NCBI GenBank assembly: GCA_030616695.1
Contig: JAUWWU010000008.1
Span: forward strand, 1-12,572
Length of the DNA: 12,572 nucleotides
Direction of reading: 5' to 3'
Source of the DNA: Candidatus Omnitrophota bacterium
GTDB taxonomy: Bacteria > Omnitrophota > Gorgyraeia > JAHIPI01
The position numbers and the translations under genes were made by a program. Shown in pieces: positions 1 to 6,736 of the stretch. The notes under the pieces were generated by a model. It saw only the letters and a list, made by a program, of their open reading frames with translations, had not been told where the DNA came from and did not search any database. The stretch's first letter is position 1; every line of letters begins with the position of its first letter.

Positions 1-282
1 TACGGGTATGAGCTCGTGTTTTCTGGCTAAATTCTCGGGAATCAGCGCTATTATTTCGGGAGCTATCAGATAGTTACTCAGCTCGATCCTGGGCAAGCCT
101 ATCTCCGTGCTCAAAAAGGCCACTAAGTCCTCCTCCGCCATAAAGCCCATCCTGACCAGGACTTTCCTGAAGCGCTGCCCCGTGCGTTTTTCTTCCGCCT
201 GTATCTGCTTAAATTGCTCCTGGGTTATAATGCCCTTATCTATTAAGCTTTCGCCCAAAGATTTTTTTTGCTTCTTAGCCAT
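1..282 (-). CDS. PilB/GspE-type secretion ATPase, N-terminal part (runs off window)
   Basis: This is the first 94 codons of a gene that leaves the window at base 1. The N-terminus (KKSLGESLIDKGIITQEQF, then VLVRMGFMAEEDLVAFLSTE, then a stretch reading IALIPENLARKHELIPV) matches the MshEN / T2SSE N-terminal domain that precedes the ATPase core in PilB, GspE and MshE. These hexameric cytoplasmic ATPases drive type IV pilus extension or type II secretion, and the MshEN fold can bind cyclic-di-GMP in some members. The ATG at 282 has an AGGA ribosome site about nine bases upstream. Its start lies 27 bases after the stop of the preceding small membrane-protein gene, so it is probably the third gene of the unit that starts near 1510. 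The Walker motifs are outside the window, so pilus and secretion versions cannot be separated, and a stand-alone MshEN protein is not excluded. Confidence 0.8.
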   Translation of the reverse strand, partial: MAKKQKKSLGESLIDKGIITQEQFKQIQAEEKRTGQRFRKVLVRMGFMAEEDLVAFLSTEIGLPRIELSNYLIAPEIIALIPENLARKHELIPV

Positions 283-309
283 TATTATCGTTCCTATTTT
301 AAGGCTCTT

Positions 310-621
310 CTAGTCTTTCACGTCGAACTTCAGGCCGCCCAATAAAGCGGCAAAGAAATTATAAAGAAGCGCGAATATTGAGGATACCACGGCGGCGGTC
401 AGGCCGTATAGGACGCCGAATAATACGCCGGCGAAAATGCCCGGGCCGAGCTTCGAAATAAACGGAAAGGCGCGCGCTATGCTTGTCGACATCACGTCGA
501 CCTTCAACAGATTACCGAATAGTCCTATAATAAGGCCTACTATCAAAAATATACCGCCGAAAAATCTAAAGACAGCCAAAACATGTATGCATCTCAACTC
601 TACATTCCTTGCGTCTTTCAT
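310..621 (-). CDS. Small two-helix membrane protein, unknown function (DUF3566-like layout)
   Basis: A 103-residue protein with no enzyme motif that I recognise. After a short polar N-terminus (MKDARNVELRCIHVL) come a hydrophobic helix at about residues 12-36 and a second, longer Gly/Ala/Phe-rich hydrophobic stretch at about 58-92 that ends in an LYNFFAALLGGLKFDV segment. The overall layout recalls DUF3566-type membrane proteins, but I cannot confirm the family. The start was chosen at 621, not at the in-frame ATG at 636. A perfect GGAGG (627-631) stands five bases before the 621 ATG, while nothing resembling a ribosome site precedes 636. The gene begins 20 bases after the stop of the citrate-synthase-like gene and ends 27 bases before the PilB/GspE start, so the three are probably co-transcribed. 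Confidence 0.7.
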   Translation of the reverse strand: MKDARNVELRCIHVLAVFRFFGGIFLIVGLIIGLFGNLLKVDVMSTSIARAFPFISKLGPGIFAGVLFGVLYGLTAAVVSSIFALLYNFFAALLGGLKFDVKD

Positions 622-641
622 GAACGCCTCCGTCATATATT

Positions 642-1490
642 TTATTTTTTGACAACCTCTTCCGAGCGTTCTTTCTCCCGTGTCCTTATCAAGGGGTATA
701 ATTTATCTTCCAGATAGAAGGGTTCTTTTGTCCTTTCCTCGACTACATGCGCCAGCATGGCAGAGGTCCTCGCCAATAGAAATAGGCCTGTTCCGTAGTC
801 TTTTCTGAATCCCAGTGACAGCAATATCGCCGCATTGATGCCGTCTATATTGGGGTAAAGCCCCTTCTTTTCATGCGCGAATTTCGCCGTTTCGTCATAG
901 ATATCTATGTACTCGCTTGTATAATCAAGGCCCCGCATGACCTCTCGCAGTCTTTCCGGCCGCGGGTCTTTTTTAAAAAGAGGATGGCCGTAGCCGTAAA
1001 GCTTTTCTTTCCTTTCAAAAATACCGCTGATGTAATTTTTAACGTGTCCCTCAAGCGGCGTGCTTTCCCCTCTTGTATTTTTGATATCCTCGTAAATCTC
1101 CATTGTGTTTTCGATCGCGCCTACATGGTATTTTCCTCCGCCCGCGTAGCCGGCCGATAAGGCATGCGGCACAGATGTCCCCGTAGTAGCCGAAAGCCGC
1201 GCTAAAAGCACTGTGGGCGGGCTGTAACCAAAACCCCCGTGAAAACTTACGAGCACCGCGTCGAAGATCTTCCTTTCGGTCTCGCTGGGGCGTCTGTTCA
1301 ATAATATATGAAAAATAGCCTCGCTGAACGTGAAATCTCCTATGAGGTCGTTTATATCCTTCCCCCTGATATAGAGTCTCTCCTTCATAAGGTCAGGCCC
1401 GTCTATATCGGCAGTCTTGTCGTATCTTATATTCTGCAAGAACCGCTTTATCATCGCCCAAAATTTTATTTCCCGGTTAACGCCCAACAT
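642..1490 (-). CDS. Short citrate synthase family protein, citryl-CoA lyase-like
   Basis: A 282-residue member of the citrate synthase superfamily, much shorter than ordinary citrate synthases (about 370-430 residues) and closer in size and layout to citryl-CoA lyase, which splits citryl-CoA into acetyl-CoA and oxaloacetate. The family's catalytic triad can be placed: His122 in KYHVGA (the usual LHGGA position), His169 in GYGHPLF with the following DPRPERL, and Asp216 in PNIDG. RTSAMLAHVVEE at 241-252 matches the CoA/citrate-binding region near the C-terminus. The usual HGG is altered to HVG, which leaves activity uncertain. The start at 1490 is supported by an AGAGGT site five bases upstream and an extended -10 promoter just ahead. 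It heads a three-gene unit with a small membrane protein and PilB/GspE, neither of which suggests a pathway. Family membership is secure, but synthase versus lyase is inference. Confidence 0.8.
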   Translation of the reverse strand: MLGVNREIKFWAMIKRFLQNIRYDKTADIDGPDLMKERLYIRGKDINDLIGDFTFSEAIFHILLNRRPSETERKIFDAVLVSFHGGFGYSPPTVLLARLSATTGTSVPHALSAGYAGGGKYHVGAIENTMEIYEDIKNTRGESTPLEGHVKNYISGIFERKEKLYGYGHPLFKKDPRPERLREVMRGLDYTSEYIDIYDETAKFAHEKKGLYPNIDGINAAILLSLGFRKDYGTGLFLLARTSAMLAHVVEERTKEPFYLEDKLYPLIRTREKERSEEVVKK

Positions 1491-1516
1491 GGTATACCTC
1501 TAAATTTAATACTATA

Positions 1517-1525
1517 ATTATACCA
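1517..1525 (-). promoter_or_regulatory. Extended -10 promoter for the citrate-synthase-like gene
   Basis: On the minus strand the bases read TGGTATAAT: a perfect TATAAT with the TGn extension. No convincing -35 hexamer is seen at 16-18 bases, as is common for extended -10 promoters. Transcription would begin near 1510, about 20 bases before the ATG at 1490. It separates this gene from the long gcv run, whose last stop codon is at 1580; no intrinsic terminator is visible between them. Confidence 0.55.
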
Positions 1526-1579
1526 TATAAAGTGCGGCTTGCGAAGGGGTTGTGTAAAAAAATCAGGATATAATTAATG

Positions 1580-2401
1580 TCAGTGCGGCTTTCCTCTTCG
1601 TTTCACAGTACCCTTCTTACTTATGACTTTGACTTTTTTACGCCCCTTATCGTAAACGGATACGATTCCGGCCTTAGAGCCAGCCTTTTCGCCGAATTCC
1701 TCGAAATACGCCTTTATGCCGGCAATCTCCTTTTTGGAAAGCGGCTTCACACCGCAAGGCCTTAATGGCGTATTTATCTCTATTTCGTCCGGATCGATAT
1801 CAAAGGCGAGCCCCGCCAATTTTTTAAATTCATCTCTATTCATCCCGAAAAACATTATTTGAATAGCGAGTTTTGTATTATATTCCCTTTTAAAAGCCTT
1901 GATCCCGCCATATACATCCTTAAACCACAATCCCTCTGCGGGCCTGTTTATCTTCTCAAAGGACTTCTGGCTCCACGTATCCAACTTCGCCATGACGAGA
2001 TCCGCAAGCGCTAAATCATCTCTTACGGATTTATCCCATATCAGGGACGAATTTGTTATCACCGCTATTTTTTCCTTCCTTAACGCCTTTATTTCCTTTA
2101 TTGTATCGCCGAGATTCGCCGCCAGGGTGGGCTCCCCCATTCCCGAGAAGGTGATATAATCCGCGCGCAAATCAGCCGGCAGTACCTTTATCTCTTCTAT
2201 CACCTTTTTTGTGGGGGTATAGACTTTTCGTTCTTTCGTCTTGACCGGAGTATTTCCGAGCTGACAATAGACGCAATCAAGCGAGCATACCTTCTCGTCC
2301 TGAGAAAGGAGGTCTACGCCCAGGGAACTCCCGAGCCGCCATGACGAAACAGGGCCGTATATATACTTAAAATTTTTTTCTTTTTTAGGAGACTGCTTCA
2401 T
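1580..2401 (-). CDS. Radical SAM protein, COG0731 / Tyw1-like Fe-S oxidoreductase
   Basis: A 273-residue radical SAM enzyme. It opens with the family signature YIYGPVSSWRLGSSLGVD, followed by the cluster motif CSLDCVYCQLG, whose Cys39, Cys43 and Cys46 form the CxxxCxxC set that binds a [4Fe-4S] cluster and S-adenosylmethionine. The SAM-binding GMGEPT segment lies at about residues 87-92. The family is related to wybutosine-synthesis Tyw1 enzymes, but the bacterial members have no assigned substrate, and none is claimed here. The start is taken at 2401, the last start codon before the conserved domain. A longer reading from 2464 would overlap the cupin gene and translate an intergenic repeat. 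No strong ribosome site precedes either choice. The ATG sits inside a dispersed-type repeat (see 2390-2429), so the first few residues seem to be repeat-derived. It is the last gene of the gcv run. Confidence 0.85.
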   Translation of the reverse strand: MKQSPKKEKNFKYIYGPVSSWRLGSSLGVDLLSQDEKVCSLDCVYCQLGNTPVKTKERKVYTPTKKVIEEIKVLPADLRADYITFSGMGEPTLAANLGDTIKEIKALRKEKIAVITNSSLIWDKSVRDDLALADLVMAKLDTWSQKSFEKINRPAEGLWFKDVYGGIKAFKREYNTKLAIQIMFFGMNRDEFKKLAGLAFDIDPDEIEINTPLRPCGVKPLSKKEIAGIKAYFEEFGEKAGSKAGIVSVYDKGRKKVKVISKKGTVKRRGKPH

Positions 2402-2429
2402 TGCCACTTTGTGGCTTTTCGCAATGACG
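2390..2429. repeat. Degenerate copy of a GCAATGACG-type intergenic repeat
   Basis: The plus strand starts with GAGACTGCTTCATTG and ends GGCTTTTCGCAATGACG. This resembles the common bacterial intergenic repeat that runs from GAGATTGCTTCG to CTCGCAATGACG. It contains a dyad: CATTGC pairs with GCAATG and GCCAC pairs with GTGGC around a TTT loop. It begins right after the cupin stop codon (2430-2432) and contains the likely start codon of the radical SAM gene. Assignment to that family is from memory of the pattern, not from a search. Confidence 0.5.
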
Positions 2430-2777
2430 TTAAGCCTTGACTGCGGGGCATGTAATAAAAACATACTTCAACAGGCTTGTTCCCGTATTTCTTACATCGT
2501 GGACTGTATTAGGGGGGATATAAAGAGCAGTGCCTTTTTCAAAATCCAGCTTTTCGAAGCCGTTTGCGTAAAGCTCGCCTTCCCCCTCAAGTATTATAAG
2601 CATCTCCTCTGCGCCGTCCGTATTGTGCTCGCCCACACTTTCATCTTCTTTCAAGACGACGCATCCGGAGTGAAAAGTAATTGCATCCCCGTTTTTTACG
2701 CTAAAAAGGCGCGTATATTTTTCTTTACTGCCAAGTTTTATTAATTTAAGCGGTAATTTACTTTTCGCTGTTTTCAT
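2430..2777 (-). CDS. Single-domain cupin protein
   Basis: A 115-residue small beta-barrel protein of the cupin_2 type. Cupin motif 1 is visible as VGEHNTDGAEEMLIILEGEGEL (His51, Glu57/58; the second metal-binding His of the usual HxH is replaced by Asn-Thr). Motif 2 is GTALYIPPNTVHDVRN, with His93. The metal ligands are therefore partly kept, and the protein may be a metal-dependent enzyme, a sugar-modifying enzyme or a small-molecule sensor; the sequence does not decide. Its ATG overlaps the hldD stop in an ATGA (2774-2777), and no good ribosome site precedes it, so translation is probably coupled to hldD. The neighbourhood suggests, but does not show, a link with sugar nucleotide metabolism. 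Confidence 0.85.
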   Translation of the reverse strand: MKTAKSKLPLKLIKLGSKEKYTRLFSVKNGDAITFHSGCVVLKEDESVGEHNTDGAEEMLIILEGEGELYANGFEKLDFEKGTALYIPPNTVHDVRNTGTSLLKYVFITCPAVKA

Positions 2778-3739
2778 AGATAGCTTTTTTCTTTTAAAAA
2801 ACCGACGTATTCTTTTACGCCATTTTCAAGGTTCGAGATATCTTTATTATAACCCGCGCGCCTCAACTTAGATATATCCGCCTGAGTAAAATACTGGTAT
2901 TTATCCCTCAGATTTTCGGGCATATCAAAGTATTCTATTTTCGGCTCCATATTTAGCGCGCTCGATATTGCTTTTGCCAGGTCGTTCCAGGTGCGGGCAA
3001 CTCCCGTTCCGATATTGTAGATGCCTCCTTTATCGCGGTTCTCAAAGAAAAAATATGTCGCATTAACGGCATCCTTGACATACATAAAATCTCTTTTTGA
3101 TTCACCGTCCCTATATTCTTTTTTATGAGACCTGAAAAGCCTCATCTTTTTAGTCCTTACGATCTCGTCGAAAGACTTGGCTATCACGCTTCTCATGTCG
3201 CCCTTATGATATTCGTTAGGGCCGAAGATATTGAAATATTTTAAGCCCACGATTTTATCGGCCAGCCTGTTCTCTATAACCCAGATATCAAAGAGATGCT
3301 TTGATTTGCCATAGAGATTGAGAGGCTTAAGCTTAAGGGTATTTTCGTCTTTGTCGCTGAAGCCCTGCAAGCCGTCCCCGTAGGTAGCGCCCGAGCTTGC
3401 GTATATAAAACGGATATTTTTTGTAATCGAATATTCGGCGAGCTTTTTTGAGTATTCCAGGTTGTTTATCACGAAATGTTTCCAGTTGGTGAGTGTGGTG
3501 GACGAACAGGCGCCGAGATGAAAGATGGCGTCCACTTTTTTGCCCAGCTTATCGGCGGATACAAGCGAGAGAAAAGCGTCCTTATCGATAAAATCCTTGA
3601 ATTTTTTACCTTCTAGATTAGGCCTTTTTTCGGGGATAAGAGGTTCGTCAACGACAATGATGTCGCTCAGGCCTTCTCTGTTCAGTTTCCAAAGAAGGCA
3701 GCTTCCTATAAAACCCGCGCCGCCGGTCAGTATTATCAT
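2774..3739 (-). CDS. hldD: ADP-L-glycero-D-manno-heptose 6-epimerase
   Basis: HldD (RfaD) inverts C6 of ADP-D-glycero-D-manno-heptose to give the L-glycero form, the last step in making the activated heptose for the LPS inner core. At 321 residues it is of family length. The NAD(P)-binding TGGAGFIGS opens the Rossmann fold (residues 5-13). HLGACSSTT follows at 74-82 and YASSGATYGDG at 113-123, and the short-chain dehydrogenase pair is Tyr143 and Lys147 in YGKSK. The stretch GLKYFNIFGPNEYHKGDMRSV (165-185) and SHKKEYRDGESKRDFMYVKD are distinctive of HldD rather than UDP-glucose/galactose epimerases. The ATG at 3739 overlaps the pta stop as ATGA and also has GGAG about eight bases upstream. No other heptose genes (hldE, gmhA, gmhB) are in the window. 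Confidence 0.95.
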   Translation of the reverse strand: MIILTGGAGFIGSCLLWKLNREGLSDIIVVDEPLIPEKRPNLEGKKFKDFIDKDAFLSLVSADKLGKKVDAIFHLGACSSTTLTNWKHFVINNLEYSKKLAEYSITKNIRFIYASSGATYGDGLQGFSDKDENTLKLKPLNLYGKSKHLFDIWVIENRLADKIVGLKYFNIFGPNEYHKGDMRSVIAKSFDEIVRTKKMRLFRSHKKEYRDGESKRDFMYVKDAVNATYFFFENRDKGGIYNIGTGVARTWNDLAKAISSALNMEPKIEYFDMPENLRDKYQYFTQADISKLRRAGYNKDISNLENGVKEYVGFLKEKSYL

Positions 3740-4662
3740 TCATCACTCCTCGCCGAAGTCGAAGTCAAGGCGACTGTAGCAATAATATCTTCCGTGCTGC
3801 AGCCCCGGGAAAGGTCGCTGCAGGGTTTATTGAGGCCTAATAAAAGAGGGCCGACCGCCCTCGCCTTTCCCAGCCGCTCTACGGCTTTATAAGTTATATT
3901 TCCCGCATCAAGGCTCGGAAATATCAATACATTCGCCTCACCCTTTAGAGGGCTCTTGGGCGCCTTTCTTTTCTGTATTTCCGGTATTATGGCGGCGTCA
4001 AATTGCAGTTCGCCGTCCGCGATAAAATCAGGCCTTTTCTCCCTTACCATAGCCACTGCCGCCCGCGCCCGGTCTACTGACTCGCCCTCCGCACTTCCAT
4101 GGGAAGAATATGTAAGAAACGCGATCTTTGGTTTTATGTCGAATAAGCGCTTTAGTAAAACGCCGCTTGAAATGGCTATCCTCGCAAGCTGTTTTGCCGA
4201 CGGCGTGGAGATCACCGCGCAATCCGCAAAAATAAAAAAGCCGTTGGTCCCGTAAGGGCAATTCTCCAGCTCCATAACAAAAACGCCTGAGATAACGCCT
4301 ACGGAGCGGTCTATGCCCAGACACCGCATTGCGGCCTTTATTACGTCTTTACTCATATAACTGGCGCCTGCCACAAGGCCGTCGGCCATGCCGAGATGCA
4401 CCATCATAGCTGCTAAATATAGAGGATTGTCAGCTACGGTTTTTACGGCATCTTTTATGGTCATGCCCTTATGTTTTTGAAGTTCATAGAAACTTTCGGT
4501 TATCTTTTCAGTATTGGAACAGTCGAGAGGCACAATATGGGCTATCCCCTTCTCTTCTATCTCTTTTATCGCCTCATCGACCCTCTCATCACCGGCCTCG
4601 GGAAGCACTATTTTCTTTGGATTCTTCTTAGCCAGCTCAATTATCTGCTCTATCCTACCCAT
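3736..4662 (-). CDS. pta: Phosphate acetyltransferase, short form
   Basis: Catalyses the reversible conversion of acetyl-CoA and phosphate to acetyl phosphate and CoA, normally paired with acetate kinase to make ATP or to activate acetate. The 308 residues cover the PTA_PTB domain without the N-terminal DRTGG extension of enterobacterial enzymes. Visible family blocks are KIVLPEAGDERV (17-28), GMADGLVAGASYMSKDV (91-107), FADCAVISTPSAKQLARIA (145-163), LTYSSHGSAEG (183-193), DGELQFDAA (216-224) and GEANVLIFPSLDAGNITYK (241-259). The catalytic residues known from the Methanosarcina enzyme appear as Ser285, Arg286 and Asp292. About 20 residues usually found between the first block and the YELQKHKG segment seem to be missing. 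The start has GAGGA six bases upstream and overlaps the ligase gene by 13 bases. ackA is not in the window. Confidence 0.93.
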   Translation of the reverse strand: MGRIEQIIELAKKNPKKIVLPEAGDERVDEAIKEIEEKGIAHIVPLDCSNTEKITESFYELQKHKGMTIKDAVKTVADNPLYLAAMMVHLGMADGLVAGASYMSKDVIKAAMRCLGIDRSVGVISGVFVMELENCPYGTNGFFIFADCAVISTPSAKQLARIAISSGVLLKRLFDIKPKIAFLTYSSHGSAEGESVDRARAAVAMVREKRPDFIADGELQFDAAIIPEIQKRKAPKSPLKGEANVLIFPSLDAGNITYKAVERLGKARAVGPLLLGLNKPCSDLSRGCSTEDIIATVALTSTSARSDE

Positions 4663-5297
4663 ATTTCTTCCTCTATAAAGGCGGGGGCGATTGCTTGCTT
4701 AATATGTTTAGACTCAGCGGTTACATTCGTTAAAAAATCTCTGTGGGGGCGGCCTTTTCTGTAAGGCGGCTCTTTCTTCGGCATCGCAATATACTTTTCC
4801 ACCATATCTATCGGAAAATCATAAAGTATTGTCCCGTGGTGGAGCATATACTTTCTTTTCCTCGCCTGCGCATTGCCCGAAAACTTCCTTCCGCCGACCA
4901 TTATATCGGAAACCGGCTCAAAATTCGCTTTTACATCTATTTTCTCCAGAGCAAGGCAAATTTTATTCAGAATGATCTCGTATGATTTTTTGATATTTTT
5001 AAGCAAAGGATTTTTCTCGTATGAAAGTATGAGCGAGTAATTGAGGCATCCGGGTCCCTGTAAAACAGTGCCTCCGCCTGACGGCCTCCGGATAACTTCG
5101 ACTCCGTCTTTTTGGACCTGGCTAACCTCTGCGTCGTCTTCGAGTTTAGAAATCTTCCCGAGGACTACGAAAAATTTCTCCGCCTCCCAGAACCGCAAAA
5201 CCTCTCCGGATATGCCGTCCTCTGCCGATTCAAGGGGGACGGTGTCATAAAAGATATTTTCCTGCGCGCTTGGAAAGGATATGTCTTTAAATATCAT
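4650..5297 (-). CDS. lplA: Lipoate-protein ligase A-type protein (catalytic domain only)
   Basis: A 215-residue protein of the BPL_LplA_LipB family that attaches lipoate, through lipoyl-AMP, to a lysine of a lipoyl domain. RRPSGGGTVLQGPGCLNYSL (70-89) is the lipoyl-AMP binding signature. GRKFSGNAQ (136-144) carries the conserved Lys138, equivalent to Lys133 of E. coli LplA, followed by MLHHGTIL. No cysteine lies in the C-terminal part where LipM octanoyltransferases have their nucleophile, so a ligase is favoured. The accessory C-terminal domain of E. coli LplA is absent, so it may need a separate partner or act on H protein alone. Its position directly after gcvPB makes GcvH the likely substrate. 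The start is placed at the ATG at 5297, which overlaps the gcvPB stop as ATGA; a TTG four codons upstream has no ribosome site. Transfer of octanoyl groups remains possible. Confidence 0.85.
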   Translation of the reverse strand: MIFKDISFPSAQENIFYDTVPLESAEDGISGEVLRFWEAEKFFVVLGKISKLEDDAEVSQVQKDGVEVIRRPSGGGTVLQGPGCLNYSLILSYEKNPLLKNIKKSYEIILNKICLALEKIDVKANFEPVSDIMVGGRKFSGNAQARKRKYMLHHGTILYDFPIDMVEKYIAMPKKEPPYRKGRPHRDFLTNVTAESKHIKQAIAPAFIEEEIWVG

Positions 5298-6736
5298 ATG
5301 TGGCTGCAATTGAGTTCGCGGGCTGCTTTTACCTCATCCAGCCTCGAGACAGGCATAGTGACGGGCGCATTCTTCAGAATGTCCGGATTCTCTTCAGCCA
5401 GTTTCGCGGCCTCAAGCATGATCTCTACAAAACGGTCAAGTGTCTCTTTTGACTCTGTCTCGGTCGGCTCGATCATCATAGCCTCTTTTACTACGAGGGG
5501 GAAATATATGGTCGGAGGATGTATGCCGTTATCAATGAGAAATTTCGCTACATCAAGCGCCCGCACCCCGTTTTTCAGCTTTGAGGCGGAAAGCACAAAT
5601 TCGTGCATACATATCCTGTCGTACGGAAGATCGAACGCATCTTTAAGGCGGGTGAGGCAGTAATTGGCGTTCAAGACAGAATGTTCGCCTACCTTTATCA
5701 ACCCGTCCTTACCGAGAAGCATTATATACGCATATGCCTTAAGTATTACTCCGAAGTTGCCGTAGAAAGGCGCTATGCGGCCTATTGACTTCGGCTTATT
5801 TTCGCAAAGTGCGAATGAGCCGTCTTTATTTTTTACGACCTTCGGGACGGGCAGGAAATCCACAAGCTTTTTACCGACTCCGACCGGCCCTGCTCCCGGC
5901 CCTCCGCCTCCGTGCGGAGTGGCGAATGTCTTGTGGAGATTAAGATGCACCACGTCAAATCCAATATCGCCGGGCCTGCATTTTCCGAGTATGGCATTGA
6001 GATTGGCCCCGTCATAATAAACAAAGGCGTCGACCTTGTGTGCGAGCTCAGTCACTTCTTTTATGTGCGTATTAAAGACGCCTAGTGTATTAGGACATGT
6101 CAACATCACCACCGCGGTTTCATCCGTAAGCTTTGCTTTATACGCCTCCATATCCATGCAGCCGTCGCCTGCCGTCGGGATGGAGACCAGCTCATATCCG
6201 GCAATCGCCGCGCTTGCGGGATTCGTCCCGTGCGATGAATCCGGGACGATGACATATTTCTTTTTATTGCCCCTGCTCTTGTGGTAGGCGGCTATAAGCA
6301 TTATTCCTGCAAGTTCTCCGTGCGCACCGGCGAGCGGCTCTGTGACAATCTCTGCCATCCCCGTAATCTCTGCCAGGAGTTTTTCTACGTTATAAACTAC
6401 TTCCAGCGCGCCCTGGACAAGCGATGAAGCGGAGCCAAGCTGCGGCATCAGCGGATGCAGTTCCGCAAAGCCGGGAAGTTTGGCAATGTCTTCGGTAAAT
6501 TTCGGATTATATTTCATCGTGCAGGAGCCGAGCGGATAGAAGTTGGTATCTATCGAAAAATTCTTTTGGGAAAGCCTGGTGAAATGCCTTACTATGTCTA
6601 GTTCGGAGGCCTCGGGAAGAGTGGCCTTTTCTTTCCTCAAATATTTACCGTCAAGCTTTTTTGATTTAGGGACGTCTCTATCGGGCAACTTTATGCCTTT
6701 TCTTCCCTTTACGCTTTTCTCGAATATCAGCATCAT
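5294..6736 (-). other. gcvPB: Ancestral gcvPB unit within the run-on ORF
   Basis: The tandem ATGs at 6736 and 6733 (MMLIFEKS) coincide with the normal start of GcvPB. GAAGG stands a few bases upstream, and the first ATG overlaps the ancestral gcvPA stop as ATGA. The unit is 480 residues, typical for subunit 2, and carries the PLP lysine in LHKTF. It could still be translated on its own from this site. Confidence 0.8.

Noticed and set aside
1531..1591. Ten-base direct repeat AGTGCGGCTT at 1531 and 1582
   Set aside because: Two copies only, one inside coding sequence; most likely chance.
4028..4324. A 98-codon minus-strand frame inside pta
   Set aside because: It overlaps conserved pta codons in another frame and is rich in Arg/Gly as expected from a shadow translation.
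5112..5663. A 183-codon open frame on the plus strand
   Set aside because: It lies antisense to the ligase and gcvPB genes and shows no recognisable protein features.
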